Source: Rhizoctonia solani
Lineage: Eukaryota > Basidiomycota > Agaricomycetes > Cantharellales > Ceratobasidiaceae
Length of the DNA: 64,000 nucleotides
Reading direction: 5' to 3'
NCBI RefSeq assembly: GCF_016906535.1
Contig: NC_057370.1
Span: 2,480,001-2,544,000, forward strand
A program made the translations under genes and the position numbers. Each line of letters begins with the position of its first letter. Position 1 is the first letter of the stretch. This document shows, piece by piece, positions 54,299 to 64,000 of this stretch. The notes beneath the pieces were generated by a model, which saw only the letters and a program-made list of their open reading frames with translations, searched no databases and was not told the origin of the DNA.

Positions 54299-56110
54299 TT
54301 ACTCATTCAGCCGCGAGTTGTTATACTCTACCAACTCCGCAAACGAGACTTGCGTTCCACCAAATATGTCCAAGGAACTACACAATAATGCAGGGTTAGC
54401 TCAAGCAGGCTGAATGAGGTTAGCCACCTCAAATAGGAGAGTTTTGTAAACAAAAGGGGTAAAAGAGAAACCCACCTGCCAAAAGTTAAATCGACACGAC
54501 CATGCGACAGGCGCTCCACAAGGTCTAGATCTGATATGTCTGCAAGCACCCCCGATCAACCAGTGCGAAATACCAATGGAAAATAGCCTCACCTCGAGCG
54601 CCACCTGCATAAGTCACGGGAATAGTTGACCACTCGCCCAACCCTGGAATTGTATGTGGGGTCAGTGCTGGGTCTACAGCATCAGAAGGTCAAACTGACT
54701 CGTCACCAAAGCTTCGTCGATTCCCTGACAAAGCCCCTCCACATCCGCAGCGTGTATTAGAAATTCGCTACAGTATTTGGACAGTAAATCAAGCGATGCT
54801 AAGATAATATTTACATAAATTCCCGCTTATTGCGCAGATAGATCCACATACCCTTGTTTACTTCCATGTCCGTGAGATCTTGCCATTTGTTCATTGCAAC
54901 CACCCATTTGTCACCGGATTTTCTACAACTGGTGACAAGAGCCGGTTGTCAGCACGGAACAAACATAGAAAGCAAGAGCGAAGAAGGGTTAGCTACGGGA
55001 TCGTTCGACATTACCCGGGGAGTAGTGCCCGGGAACGTAAGAATACCGTTCAGGGTATAGGCAAGGAGAAATTCGAGAAAACGATAATCAAAAAGGGTAG
55101 AAGAACTTTGCAGGGTAGAACGTGTGCTGCATTTAGCCGAGCAGGGGTTCGCTGATGTACACGCATGTAATGGGCGCAACGTACACCAAAAAAGAGGGGA
55201 ATGGTGTGCGCAAGGAACGCAACAGAAGCCTAAGCTCGGAGACGGCGCAAACCAAACAGGGCTTTTAGGTGGTGAAAGATCTTCATGTATACCCCCAGAA
55301 TGGAGTGGCAATCAAAAAGAGGGGAACACCAGATCCTGGACTTTCGCATACTTTTCAGAAGGCAAAAGGAGGGTAGGGCGGGAAAAGATGAATAGCTGTG
55401 ATTATGTGCACCAAACTTACCTCACGTCCACGACTAGCCTCTCTCGGCCGACAAGACGGCAGAGCGATTGCAGCCGTGGGAGCGAGAACCGCGCGTTAGG
55501 GAAGAGGTAGGAAGTGACAATAATCTGTTGTACAGGTGGGGAAAGGATAAGGGTGCGGTCCGCACGGAACGGGGTGAAATTTACCTTCGATGCGCCAGCG
55601 TCGAGCCACTCTTGTGCGTTGGCCTCAGTGATTCCTCCCCCTATCTGTAATCCACCTATGACGACCGAACATTAGGGTTAGGATAATGTCACTGCAACCT
55701 ATTCCAACATCCATACCTCGCCATGCCGCGAGCGCCTCTTTAGCTGCAGAGTCATTCCCGGGGCCTAATTTGACAACATGACCACCCTCCAGTTGATTCA
55801 TTCTGTAAAGACGAGCAAAGCTTGCTGCAGAGTCGCTACAATAGTCATAGATCAGAAATGAAAGATGGGTTGATGGATGATAGATGTTCGTCGGTCAGGG
55901 AGAAAAGGGGCGATCAAAGTGATTTCAGACTCATGTGTGGTTGGGCAGCAAGCGGAGGTGCACATACGTTGCAACAAAGTTTGTCCTGAGCTCTTCTGGG
56001 TTGTTGCTCAGAGTCCCTCCAACTATTTGCTTTACATGACCGTCATGCAGATCGATACATGGTCTAAACACAGAGCGATGAGTAGGTGAGGATCTGCGAC
56101 TGCGACTCAT
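54299..56110 (-). CDS. HIS6: Phosphoribosylformimino-AICAR ribotide isomerase (His6)
   Basis: Fourth step of histidine biosynthesis, an Amadori isomerase with a TIM barrel. The ATG at 56110 gives [20 protein letters not shown], then [20 protein letters not shown]. Exons follow with [75 protein letters not shown] and [53 protein letters not shown] and [17 protein letters not shown] come next, ending [20 protein letters not shown] with TAA at 54299-54301. The two catalytic Asp regions (PCIDLHDG and HAADVEG) are present. One intron (54929-55420) is 492 nt, about ten times the local norm. Confidence 0.9.
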
Positions 56111-56370
56111 GGTAGTAGGTTAAGTAGAGAAAGATGAGGGTAGTGGTGCTCGAGCACTTGTGAACTGGGAGAAAGAGGGAAGTATGGAGATGTCAGCGTT
56201 ATGGGACCCAGAGGTGGTATTTAATGAACGGAGGCGAACTATAAGTATTCGCGTGGCATACACAGAAGATTCAGGTTCCCGCAGAATCAGAACATCATTG
56301 GCAATTATGTGATTACATCAGACACAAGTACATGACTGATCGGCTCTTCGAGGCCAAAAAGGCAAGGTCG

Positions 56371-57339
56371 TTACATGGAGATCTCGGTTAAGTTGGAATG
56401 ATGTCTCTTGTAGTTGAGTTTATCGTATTCACTGTTAATTCGGCGAACAAAGTCGGCCGGAGTATGTCCATCCTGAAGAACCAACCATGAATTTCAGGTC
56501 ACCAATAGAATAGGGTGTTCTAGGGACTCACATCGCATTCTTTCCACGTGCTGTCGCGGATACATCGCACCTTGCCGTTGATAATTATCGTGCAACTTGT
56601 CCTGAGGCGAGTCCATGAGGACCACATGTGACAAATACAATGAAACAGGTACTCACGTTATCTGGTTGCGTTTCGAATACTCCACACTCTCGCGCAGCAA
56701 ACGCTTTCCTTCGTCTCCGGCCACACAAGCGCCGATGCCACTTTTATCCCAGTCGATCCCAACAACCCGGGCGCACTTCCGGCTGGCATCCTCCAACCCG
56801 ATTTGGTTCCTCCCATTATAGTTGAGACATCGCAAAAACGGCCACCATTCGTCATGCGAAGACGTATGAGCGATTGCACAAAGCTCGTGTATGTTTCCGG
56901 CACATTCATACTCGCCGTGCATGCAAGTGACGCCATATAGCGGTTCCGAGTCGTTCAATCTGTGTTCGGACCCGCTCAAAATGACATATATCGGCGAGCT
57001 TTGGTTACGTACTTGCCAATAAAAGCAAGTCCGATGTCAATCTTGTCGCTAACTTCGGATACGACATGGTTGAACACGCCCTCGCAGAGCAATGCATCGG
57101 GACATCTGGAACCAGTCAGGCGATTAGATTCTCCGAATGCTGCGTATTTTATCGGCATACCTGCTCATTACTCCTAGAGTAATCTGAATGAAATGAGCCT
57201 AGAACGCCCATGCGAAACAACGTAAACTCACCGGAACTTTGTAGTCATCGGAGAGAATAACTGAGTCATCTTGAGAAATTAGTTCGGGTATAACTGCGGC
57301 CCTTGCAAGTAGGGGAAACAAGAGCGCAGTAAGGAGCAT
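56371..57339 (-). CDS. GILT-like thiol reductase family protein (secretory)
   Basis: Related to gamma-interferon-inducible lysosomal thiol reductase. Signal peptide MLLTALLFPLLARAAVIPEL from the ATG at 57339. Exons give QDDSVILSDDYKVP, ITLGVMSRCPDALLCEGVFN, VVSEVSDKIDIGLAFIGK, and the family signature CMHGEYECAGNIHELC (C-x-H-G-x2-E-C-x2-N-x4-C). KSGIGACVAGDEGKRLLRES, CTIIINGKVRCIRDSTWKEC and DGHTPADFVRRINSEYDKLN follow, with stop at 56371-56373. The N-terminal active site shows two cysteines separated by five residues (CPDALLC) rather than CxxC, so thiol-reductase activity is uncertain. The frame is intact. It is divergent from the next gene, 174 bp apart. Confidence 0.82.
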
Positions 57340-57513
57340 TGTGGTGGTGAATTAGGCCTATCTCAATTACTATGACGCCATTCCACGTGATACTGCCTTA
57401 TGCACACGTGACTGTCCACGGAACCATGAAAACACGTGCCGGCGCTTGTGTCGTGTTATGTTTGGAGAGTGGCTTGGAAAGAATCCCTCCCACCCAGATT
57501 ATGATCTAGCGTC

Positions 57514-59800
57514 ATGCTTGTACTTATCCTAAGCTCATATCTACTATTCCAAAATGTATACTCTACCTATAAAGCTTTGAAGCCACCCAAGCCGCCTCGT
57601 AAGGCAAAGAATGGAGTCGATCGAGCTACAAAAGCAAAACATTCTCGCAAGCGGGAGCTCAAGGGAATGCTCGCGTGCTGGATTGTCTGGGTGAGTTTAT
57701 CATAGACAAATTTAGATTTTTGCTAAATTTTCGCAGTCATGTTGGTCCATTGCCGAGTCTATCGCAGATCGCACCATCGCAGTGCTAACACCTTTCTACT
57801 CTGAGATCAAGATGTTTCTGATCTTATTCCTCATCATCGGCCGCTCAACAGTAAGTAGCACCGTGTAGTGCATGCTTGCTGCACCTACCTGAAAATCCAA
57901 CTTGCAGATGGCGGAGCCTATCCTCCTCCACGTCATTCGTCCACTCGTCAAGCCTTATTACGTTTCGCTCGATTGGTTTCTTGATATATTTACATCCCTC
58001 GCAGGCCTTGCAATCCTTCTCTTCTCATCGCCTCTTGTCTGGATCAAGATTGTCACAAACCACGCATGGAAATTTTTACGAAAAACATTTTCAAGCTCTG
58101 CTTCGCTCCCCCGACCTGGCAGTCACGCAGTCTCGGCTTCTGATGGTGATGAGTCCCTTACCGAAGCAAATACTCCGGCCGAGTCAACAGATGCCACGAA
58201 GTCAAAGCAGCCAGAACCTGAACCAGATCCACTACAGCGCTTCGTCCCGAAAACCCGAGGGGCACTTGCACAGCCCGACTCAGATGAGGATGATGTCCTG
58301 TACAAGAACCCATTACGGGATGAACCTCCACCATATGGCGTTCCTGTTGATATGCCATTATCCAGGGAGCGGGACTTTCCTCCGGTATTCTCAACTCCTC
58401 GTCGGGCTACTTCCCGTGTTCGTGGTGAAGCCGTTCCCTATGGTATGGGAACACCCGATTACCGGCAACCGTATGACACATCTATGGCTACAACGGCTTC
58501 TTACCGCCCGGACTCGGATATGAGTGCATCTTTTGCGCTGTCGCCTAATAGCACCCAGGAGATTTCTCATGGAGCAGGGGATCTAGCGCCCGATCCGGAT
58601 GTACCGGCATTTACCCTTGCGACCCCTGAGCATCCTCCAGTTGCAACCCCAGCAGCTCCCACGGTTCCTTCGTACTTGCAGCCTCGAACACGAGCTAGTC
58701 GGGCAAATCTAGCTCCTACTAGGCAGCGCGTCGATAGCTATGCGGACCGACCAAACCCTCGAGCGTCTGAATTCTTGCAAGGCGAACGTGGTATGACGTT
58801 TGCGGACAAACTTAGGGAGACCAAAGGCTTGACTCCAGATTTGGGTGCTGGCGCATCGTATCCCGCTACACCATCGCCTCCTCACTATGGGCCTACTTCT
58901 CCTCCCATGCAACCCTCTCCTCCGCCTGTGGGCTTCAACAGCCAATATCCCCGTGGGCGCCCGCAGGCCCCCATGCGCCCATACGCCCCAATCGTCCCCG
59001 TTGACGATGGGTATGAATCCCCACCACGTAGCTCGGCAGGGACTACGACCGATTTTATCCAAGGCTGGCGCCAGCGGTCTGCGATTCCAGTTGACACTAA
59101 GCCCAAGCGTCAGGGGAGTGGTCCGGGTGCATATTCGTACCAGCCGGCTACAGGCCCATACGCAATGCCTGTCCCGTCCATCCCGCATTCGATTGTGTCG
59201 CCTGTGGCTAGCATGGCGCCATCCATCCCTCCACCATCCGTTGCGCCGTCCTTTCCAACACCCTCAATAGCTCCTTCCCTTACACCCTCCCAAAGTATCT
59301 CGAATATTTTTGCTCGCCCAACGCCGACCTATCCTCCGGTCGCCGCATACCCCCCAGCACCAGTCGCCTCTTACCCGCCAATTCCATCTCACCCCCCGGT
59401 AACCTCTCCCCCTACTCGTCCGCCTACAACTGGGCCCCAGCGCCCATCCAGCACCACCCCTTCCCATCCGCCTACTACGACAACCGGAATGGGTCTTGGG
59501 ATTCCTCGCCGTCAGCGCTCTACGCGCGAATTGCGTGCACAGGCTTGGGAGCCCAAGGAGGATAACAGTGCTGCCGAAGCCGAGCGACTGGCCGAGGAAG
59601 AGCGTCGAGCAATCGAACAAAAGGAAGCCGAACGTCAAGCCCAACTGGAAAGACAACGTCGCAAGGTCTCGGATTCGGGCCAGTACCAACGTTCTGTCAG
59701 GGGCAAGAAACTCACTGGAGAGGTTCCGCCTACGCGATCCAGGCCATCGAGGACGCGATCACGGGCGCCTGGTGATGAGACGGATGGGCAAGGAAACTAA
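57514..59800 (+). CDS. TB2/DP1/HVA22 (Yop1/REEP) family ER-shaping protein with long Pro-rich tail
   Basis: Reticulon-like hairpin protein that curves ER membranes. Exon 1 gives MLVLILSSYLLFQNVYSTYK, ALKPPKPPRKAKNG. Exon 2 gives SCWSIAESIADRTIAVLTPF, YSEIKMFLILFLIIGRST. Exon 3 (from 57908) gives MAEPILLHVIRPLVKPYYVS and the last hairpin FLDIFTSLAGLAILLFSSPL. The pattern W-x-V-W...ES...PFY.E.K is the TB2/DP1 signature. A cytosolic tail of more than 500 residues is rich in Pro, Ser and Thr. It holds many PPxY-like and YPP repeats and a charged helix near the end (AEAERLAEEERRAIEQKEAE). Stop at 59798-59800. The tail is far longer than in yeast Yop1. The frame is intact. Confidence 0.86.
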
Positions 59801-60478
59801 GGGGCTATGAGGTGATGTGGATGCGCGACCATGTTCGGGATCGCGTCTCGAGAGGTTGATGCAGAGAGAAAGTATGTGGTTCAAAAGGGAAAAAACTTGC
59901 AAGGGAAACCCGATGCCCGGGATGTTGATAGGGGGACTCTGAGTCAGCGGTGACGTTTGGGTAAAAGTGATGTGTTGCTGATTCGCGGGTTAAAGCCGGC
60001 TCTCAAACCAGCAAGGGTGGACGGCAAAAGCTCGCTCCTGAAGCTCCTTGCCAAACGATCCACTGAGGAGTTTGCTTTGGCTGCCTAAATTATTCTCTCC
60101 AAGCTACCTAAATCTGCATCCCATATATCGCTTCGAAGATCTCCAAGCCGGCTCAAGGACCACATCAGCCGTCAACCTCATCTCCAAACATCACACCTGT
60201 CGTCTCGAGCCTACTTGCCCCGGATTCACGTCATGTTACGAACAATTAGATGCCCACGACGATGAATTGACAATCCACTTTTGTATACATTTGGTTTATT
60301 GGTCCACAGTGTTGAAATCCATCCTTTATATTCTCATCCCCTTCATATTACTATATTATGTGCTTGAAGCCTTTTGTTCTACTCATTTACGGAGCTTATC
60401 TTCTTTCGCCGTTAGTTTTGGGCTGTACTTTATATATATTAGATGTCCTGGTGATTTATACACAAAATTTTACCTAAA
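59801..60478. other. Intergenic between convergent genes
   Basis: 3' regions of the REEP-family gene and the PrpF-like gene. A stretch at 60048-60485 is open on the plus strand but looks AT-rich and noncoding. No supported gene. Confidence 0.4.
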
Positions 60479-62068
60479 TCACTGATCCTCTTGGAAAACA
60501 TTCTCGGGTACAGCAACACTTCCAGCGAAAAGTAGTCTCGCTGTTCGTGTGTATACAATAGCCTCGGGTCTTGTGACCCCGTCAATATTGCCAATTTTGA
60601 CACTTGCAGATGCGGTACCGGCCGGATGAGCGATCGTCAATGAAACTACATCTCCAATGTTCGCGGCATGTGCGTGGGTTGGCGAACTCGATACGCTTTG
60701 TACAATAGTACCCGGAATAGCAACTGCGGACGCGAGCGCGGAAAGCGTCGTCGCGGGTACTGTACGATGAATGTTACCCACGCTCACTGCTCGGATTATC
60801 ATATCTGCATCTTTCCTGTCGGTTGGTCCAACCAGACAGACCTTGGGCGCAGCGCTTGACAAGGGTATCTTCGCATGTGTGGCTCCGGCTGCTCTGATCC
60901 TTTCGATAAGGTCCATTAAATCCATGTCAGCGTCGAGAGTGACAGGAGAAGATTCTATAGTGTGTTTTGAAGACGCAATATTGAGTAAACGATCTGCATT
61001 GACGAAGATCACGGGCAGACCCGTATCGATGATCGAGCACTCGATCTGCAAGCGTTAAATAGTATGCATAAATGCCTAATGGGTGGATTGTACTGTACCT
61101 CGTGACTCCCAACGTGTAAAACATCCCTCGAGTTTCCTGTGCGTAAAGGAGCTGTGGGGATCGGCGTTTCAATGACTACTGGAGCACCTGTTCCCGGAAC
61201 ACCGGCGATGACCGCATCCCCCCCTGTGACCGCCACCAGAGTTGGCTTGGTGATTGAGGAATCGAGTGTGACAGGGATTTTGGCCGTTACTACCAGGCCA
61301 TTGTTTGCGGCTAGTATGCGTATTGGAAGGGTCATCTGTGGTCTAGACTTTGGGTTGGCTTGCATAAGTTGACTGAGAATGGGTTCATTCTGCACGAGGT
61401 TCCAGTTGATTGCTGTCTGGATCGGTTATAGAGGTCAATGATCGATCAGTGCCAGTAGGTTGTACACACCATAGCGGCTGCGGAGACGAGATTACCGCAT
61501 GTAGACCCCCAGTCAAGCTCAGGCTCCCGAACACCGACCTACGTACCGATGTATACGTATCAAGCATGTAAAAGGATAGAAACTTGAAGAATCACCTGGA
61601 CAAACCGATACACTACATCCCACCCTGACTTGCTTTCTCGTGCCTTGGCAATGTCATTAGCCCATGGAACACCTGGGAAGGCATTTGGCGAATCTGATGA
61701 TGGGTGCTGTGCTCCTGGGGCATGTAATATCGCTACCTTGGAGAGCGATGAGATCCCTCCGCCCATTCTATGAAACTTGATCAGTTTAGATGAGAAACAT
61801 GCGGCTATATGCGAACCCATCTATCTGGCGGCCATCGGGGTCGGGGGTGCCTTTGACTTTTCTAGTACTCATAGTTGCGCGTAAGCAAAGTGAGCCTACC
61901 CATAGCAGCAAGTATTATTCTTTCACGGGTAGCATGGGAAACATGAGCAAGAGCACTGTCCTGTAGGAATAGTCCTTTGCTACTAATCCGTCAGTCAACT
62001 ACTACAAAACCGGTTGAAACATACCTCGTCCCACCGCGACAGAAATGAGCTGCGAGAAAACGCTGCAT
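60479..62068 (-). CDS. PrpF-like isomerase (methylaconitate / methylitaconate isomerase family)
   Basis: Start at 62068 (MQRFLAAHFCRGGTR), then exons KGLFLQDSALAHVSHATRER, KVKGTPDPDGRQIDG, MGGGISSLSKVAILHAPGAQ, VGVREPELDWGSTCGNLVSA and AINWNLVQNEPILSQLMQAN. RILAANNGLVVTAKIPVTLD, IECSIIDTGLPVIFVNADRL and AAPKVCLVGPTDRKDADMII follow, ending SVAVPENVFQEDQ with TGA at 60479-60481. The FCRGGTRKGLF, GGGISSLSK and DWGSTCGN blocks are hallmarks of the PrpF family. Bacterial members isomerise methylaconitate in propionate catabolism. The substrate here is unknown. The frame is intact over the exons I joined. Confidence 0.85.
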
Positions 62069-62181
62069 ACGATTGTAAAAATGTTAATGTGTTAATGAGT
62101 GTTGTGTTGGCGGGGGGACCACGTGAGAGGTCCAAGTCCTGATACGTACAATGTGACTTTGTGGTGCACGAGTAAAAAGAA

Positions 62182-62264
62182 AGGCCCTAGCCGGATTCGA
62201 ACCGGCGTTACCGGAAGACTAACATAATCAGAATCCGAGGTGATAACCACTACACTATAGAGCC
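62182..62264 (-). tRNA. tRNA-Gln (anticodon CTG) with 11-nt intron
   Basis: On the minus strand the acceptor GGCTCTA pairs with TAGGGCC, and the D arm is TAGTGTAGTGGTTATC. The anticodon stem is TCGGA/TCCGG. The loop TTCTGA is followed by an 11-base intron, then T. The T arm is GCCGG-TTCGAAT-CCGGC. Its D arm closely resembles yeast tRNA-Gln. It lies 114 bp upstream of the PrpF-like gene on the same strand. Confidence 0.92.
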
Positions 62265-62741
62265 TTTGTTCGTATACCGGCAATACACAATCTATCTTCT
62301 ATAGAATAACTCAAAGTTATATAAAATAAAACGGGCTTGCTACTCCAATATTTCAATGACTCACAAACTCAGATGGACCCTAAAATTGGCTCTTCAGACC
62401 AGTTCACGGACCAACTCGACGCCAAGGGGGTTTTGTGTATGCGTAATCATGTGATAGCGCTGAGGATCGCGAACCCTGATGACGCGCGGTCACAATGAGG
62501 CGTATTAGCCCCTGTCTCAAACTGTTACTTACCCTTAAGCACCTGTAGGACTCAGTTCACTGTTTAATTGGGGTTATTTTCTTGAATATTCCGCACGCAA
62601 ATTGAACAAATTTATCCTTGGCGGTTTTTTTAACGTTTTATTCTCATTTAACTGGTACTTATTTTGGGATAAACTCCCATATTTTGGTGCTCAAGCACCG
62701 ATTACTGACTTGGATCCCTAGGCGCACGTTTGAACGACAAC
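62265..62741. promoter_or_regulatory. Upstream region of the kinase gene
   Basis: 477 bp, AT-rich, with no other feature. Confidence 0.35.
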
Positions 62742-64000
62742 ATGGTAGGGAATAAAATAATTATTCTCTCTCTCGCTAATTGATTCATAGCCCAAGTCCC
62801 CGCCCTCGTCACTGCCCACGTCCCCTTCGTCGCCACTAGGACGCATGCCTCTTCCTAGTGCCCCACGCCCTTTAGCTCCATCGTCCGATCCAACCTCTCA
62901 GTATACTTTACTTGAGAAGCTCGGTACAGGTAGCTTTGGGACCGTTTACAAGGCGTAAGTGCTGAACGCCTACAACTACTTCGTTACTGACCATAAAGTA
63001 ATAGTGCAGACAAGAATGGCCACATTGTTGCTATCAAACAGATTGACCTAGAGGACACTGACGATGATATATCAGAAATTCAGCAAGAAATCTCTCACTT
63101 GGCTCAATGTGATTCTGACCATGTCACTCGCTACTACGGATCATTCGTAAAGGGATACAAACTTTGGATCATTATGGAATACCTCGCTGGTGGCTCTTGT
63201 CTGGACTTGCTCAAACCAGGTGTATTTCCCGAAGCTCAAATCGCTGTGTTGGTCAGAGAACTACTCCTTGGCCTCGATTATTTGCACACGGAAGGGAAGA
63301 TCCATCGTGACATCAAAGCTGCCAATGTCTTGCTATCAGGATCTGGAAGTGTTAAACTTGGTAAGTACCATGCACTATTCGCCATACGTAGTCTAATTAA
63401 ATCATAGCCGACTTTGGTGTTGCCGCTCAGCTGAGTACAACATTGAGGCATACCTTTGTCGGAACTCCATTTTGGATGGCACCTGAGGTTATTAGACAAG
63501 CGGGATACGATGCCAAGGCAGATATATGGTCCTTAGGCATTACAGCAATCGAGTTGGCGCTCGGCGAGCCTCCGTTGGCTGAATACCACCCAATGCGTGT
63601 CCTGTTTCTGATTCCCAAAGCAAAGCCGCCCGTTCTTGAAGGAAACTTTGGTGCTGCATTTAAAGAATTCGTGTCTTTGTGCTTGACGAAGGATCCCAAG
63701 CTTGTGAGTAATCTATTATGAAATAATATTCCCTGGCCTCATTTTTCGATAGCGTCCATCAGCAAAAGAGCTTCTGCAACATCGATTCATCAAAGGCGCT
63801 CGCCGTGGTACGAGCTCCCTAACCGAATTGATTGAGAGGTACCAAGATTTTCGGACTCGTCAGCCACGTGCACCGAATCCGAACAATCATCCAACTATTC
63901 GTCAGTCAATCTATGATACGTATGCTGGAGGAGCGGGGGGTACTATGCGCAGCGAATGGCTGTTCGAAAGCGTTCGAAGCAACGCACCACCCAGCGGTTA
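62742..64000 (+). CDS. Ste20/germinal-centre-type serine/threonine kinase (partial, runs off right edge)
   Basis: The likely start is the ATG at 62742, directly followed by a GTAGGG donor, so the first exon would hold only the start codon. Exon 2 then reads [20 protein letters not shown]. The internal ATG at 62845 is the alternative. Kinase motifs: [16 protein letters not shown] (glycine loop), [10 protein letters not shown] (Lys), [25 protein letters not shown] (catalytic loop), ADFGVAAQL, the Ste20 signature [38 protein letters not shown] and [18 protein letters not shown]. The arrangement fits the MST3/Sid1/Kic1 group, which acts in septation and polarity signalling. The C-terminal regulatory region lies beyond the window. 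The frame is intact to the edge. Confidence 0.9.

Noticed and set aside
54949..55311. Open stretch of 120 codons inside the long HIS6 intron
   Set aside because: Same strand as HIS6 but no family features; the flanking splice sites restore His6 exactly without it.
55668..55682. Telomere-like TTAGGGTTAGG
   Set aside because: Under two repeat units, inside the HIS6 gene; chance.
60048..60485. Plus-strand open stretch of 145 codons downstream of the REEP-family gene
   Set aside because: AT-rich, no domain, overlaps the 3' end of the PrpF-like gene; looks like untranslated sequence.
45855..62068. A metabolic gene cluster (transhydrogenase, HIS6, PrpF-like)
   Set aside because: The pathways are unrelated and are interspersed with splicing, transport and tRNA genes on both strands.

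Overview
The window comes from a filamentous basidiomycete. Genes are broken by many short introns of about 50-60 nt. Conserved eukaryotic single-copy genes are packed closely on both strands, two tRNA genes carry introns, and the repeats are fungal chromodomain Ty3/Gypsy elements. DUF6589 and this RecQ type point to an Agaricomycete, and Rhizoctonia/Ceratobasidiaceae is my best guess. That placement is inference; no rRNA or mitochondrial marker is present.

Layout. 1-13 kb is a housekeeping block: GRR1-like F-box protein (cut by the left edge), VTC1, SWC4/DMAP1, a frame-broken sugar transporter, THOC7, RPN9 and OST1. 13.3-15.6 kb holds a cytochrome P450 with an internal tandem duplication and a frameshift. 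16.07-35.13 kb is the notable region. A RecQ-family helicase gene (minus) and a DUF6589 gene (plus) diverge from a common centre and are enclosed by 54-bp inverted repeats, 47/54 identical with a 24-bp perfect core, each carrying an outer hairpin. I read this as one roughly 6.2-kb mobile element that two Ty3/Gypsy chromoviruses later enlarged. Copy 1 (17053-23449, target duplication CCGTA) split the helicase gene just after motif VI. Copy 2 (25124-31547, target duplication AGGAC) landed in the shared promoter. 35.5-64 kb returns to ordinary genes: a PPR protein, a decayed membrane-anchored aspartic protease, a single-pass membrane protein, YOS1, mitochondrial uL22, a small secreted protein, hydroxyacid-oxoacid transhydrogenase, a hypothetical gene, tRNA-Val, BUD31, a KHA1-type K+/H+ antiporter, HIS6, a GILT-like protein, a Yop1/REEP-family protein, a PrpF-like isomerase, tRNA-Gln, and the start of a Ste20-type kinase that runs off the right edge.

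How things fit together. The housekeeping genes are not an operon or a biosynthetic cluster. Several share short divergent promoters (VTC1/SWC4, RPN9/OST1, YOS1/uL22m, GILT/REEP). The chromoviruses share one design: gag, then a -1 frameshift site GGGAAAA three bases before the gag stop, pol ending in a chromodomain, the polypurine tract inside the last pol codons, and the pol stop supplied by the LTR. A primer-binding site complementary to the inferred start of the element's own RNA suggests Tf1/sushi-type self-priming.

Caution on quality. Many frames break by a single missing base, often in a short homopolymer, even in conserved genes (GRR1, SWC4, the transhydrogenase). Some apparent pseudogenes may therefore be consensus errors. 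The CpG-to-TpG/CpA changes in the helicase and in chromovirus copy 2 are a different signal and look biological.
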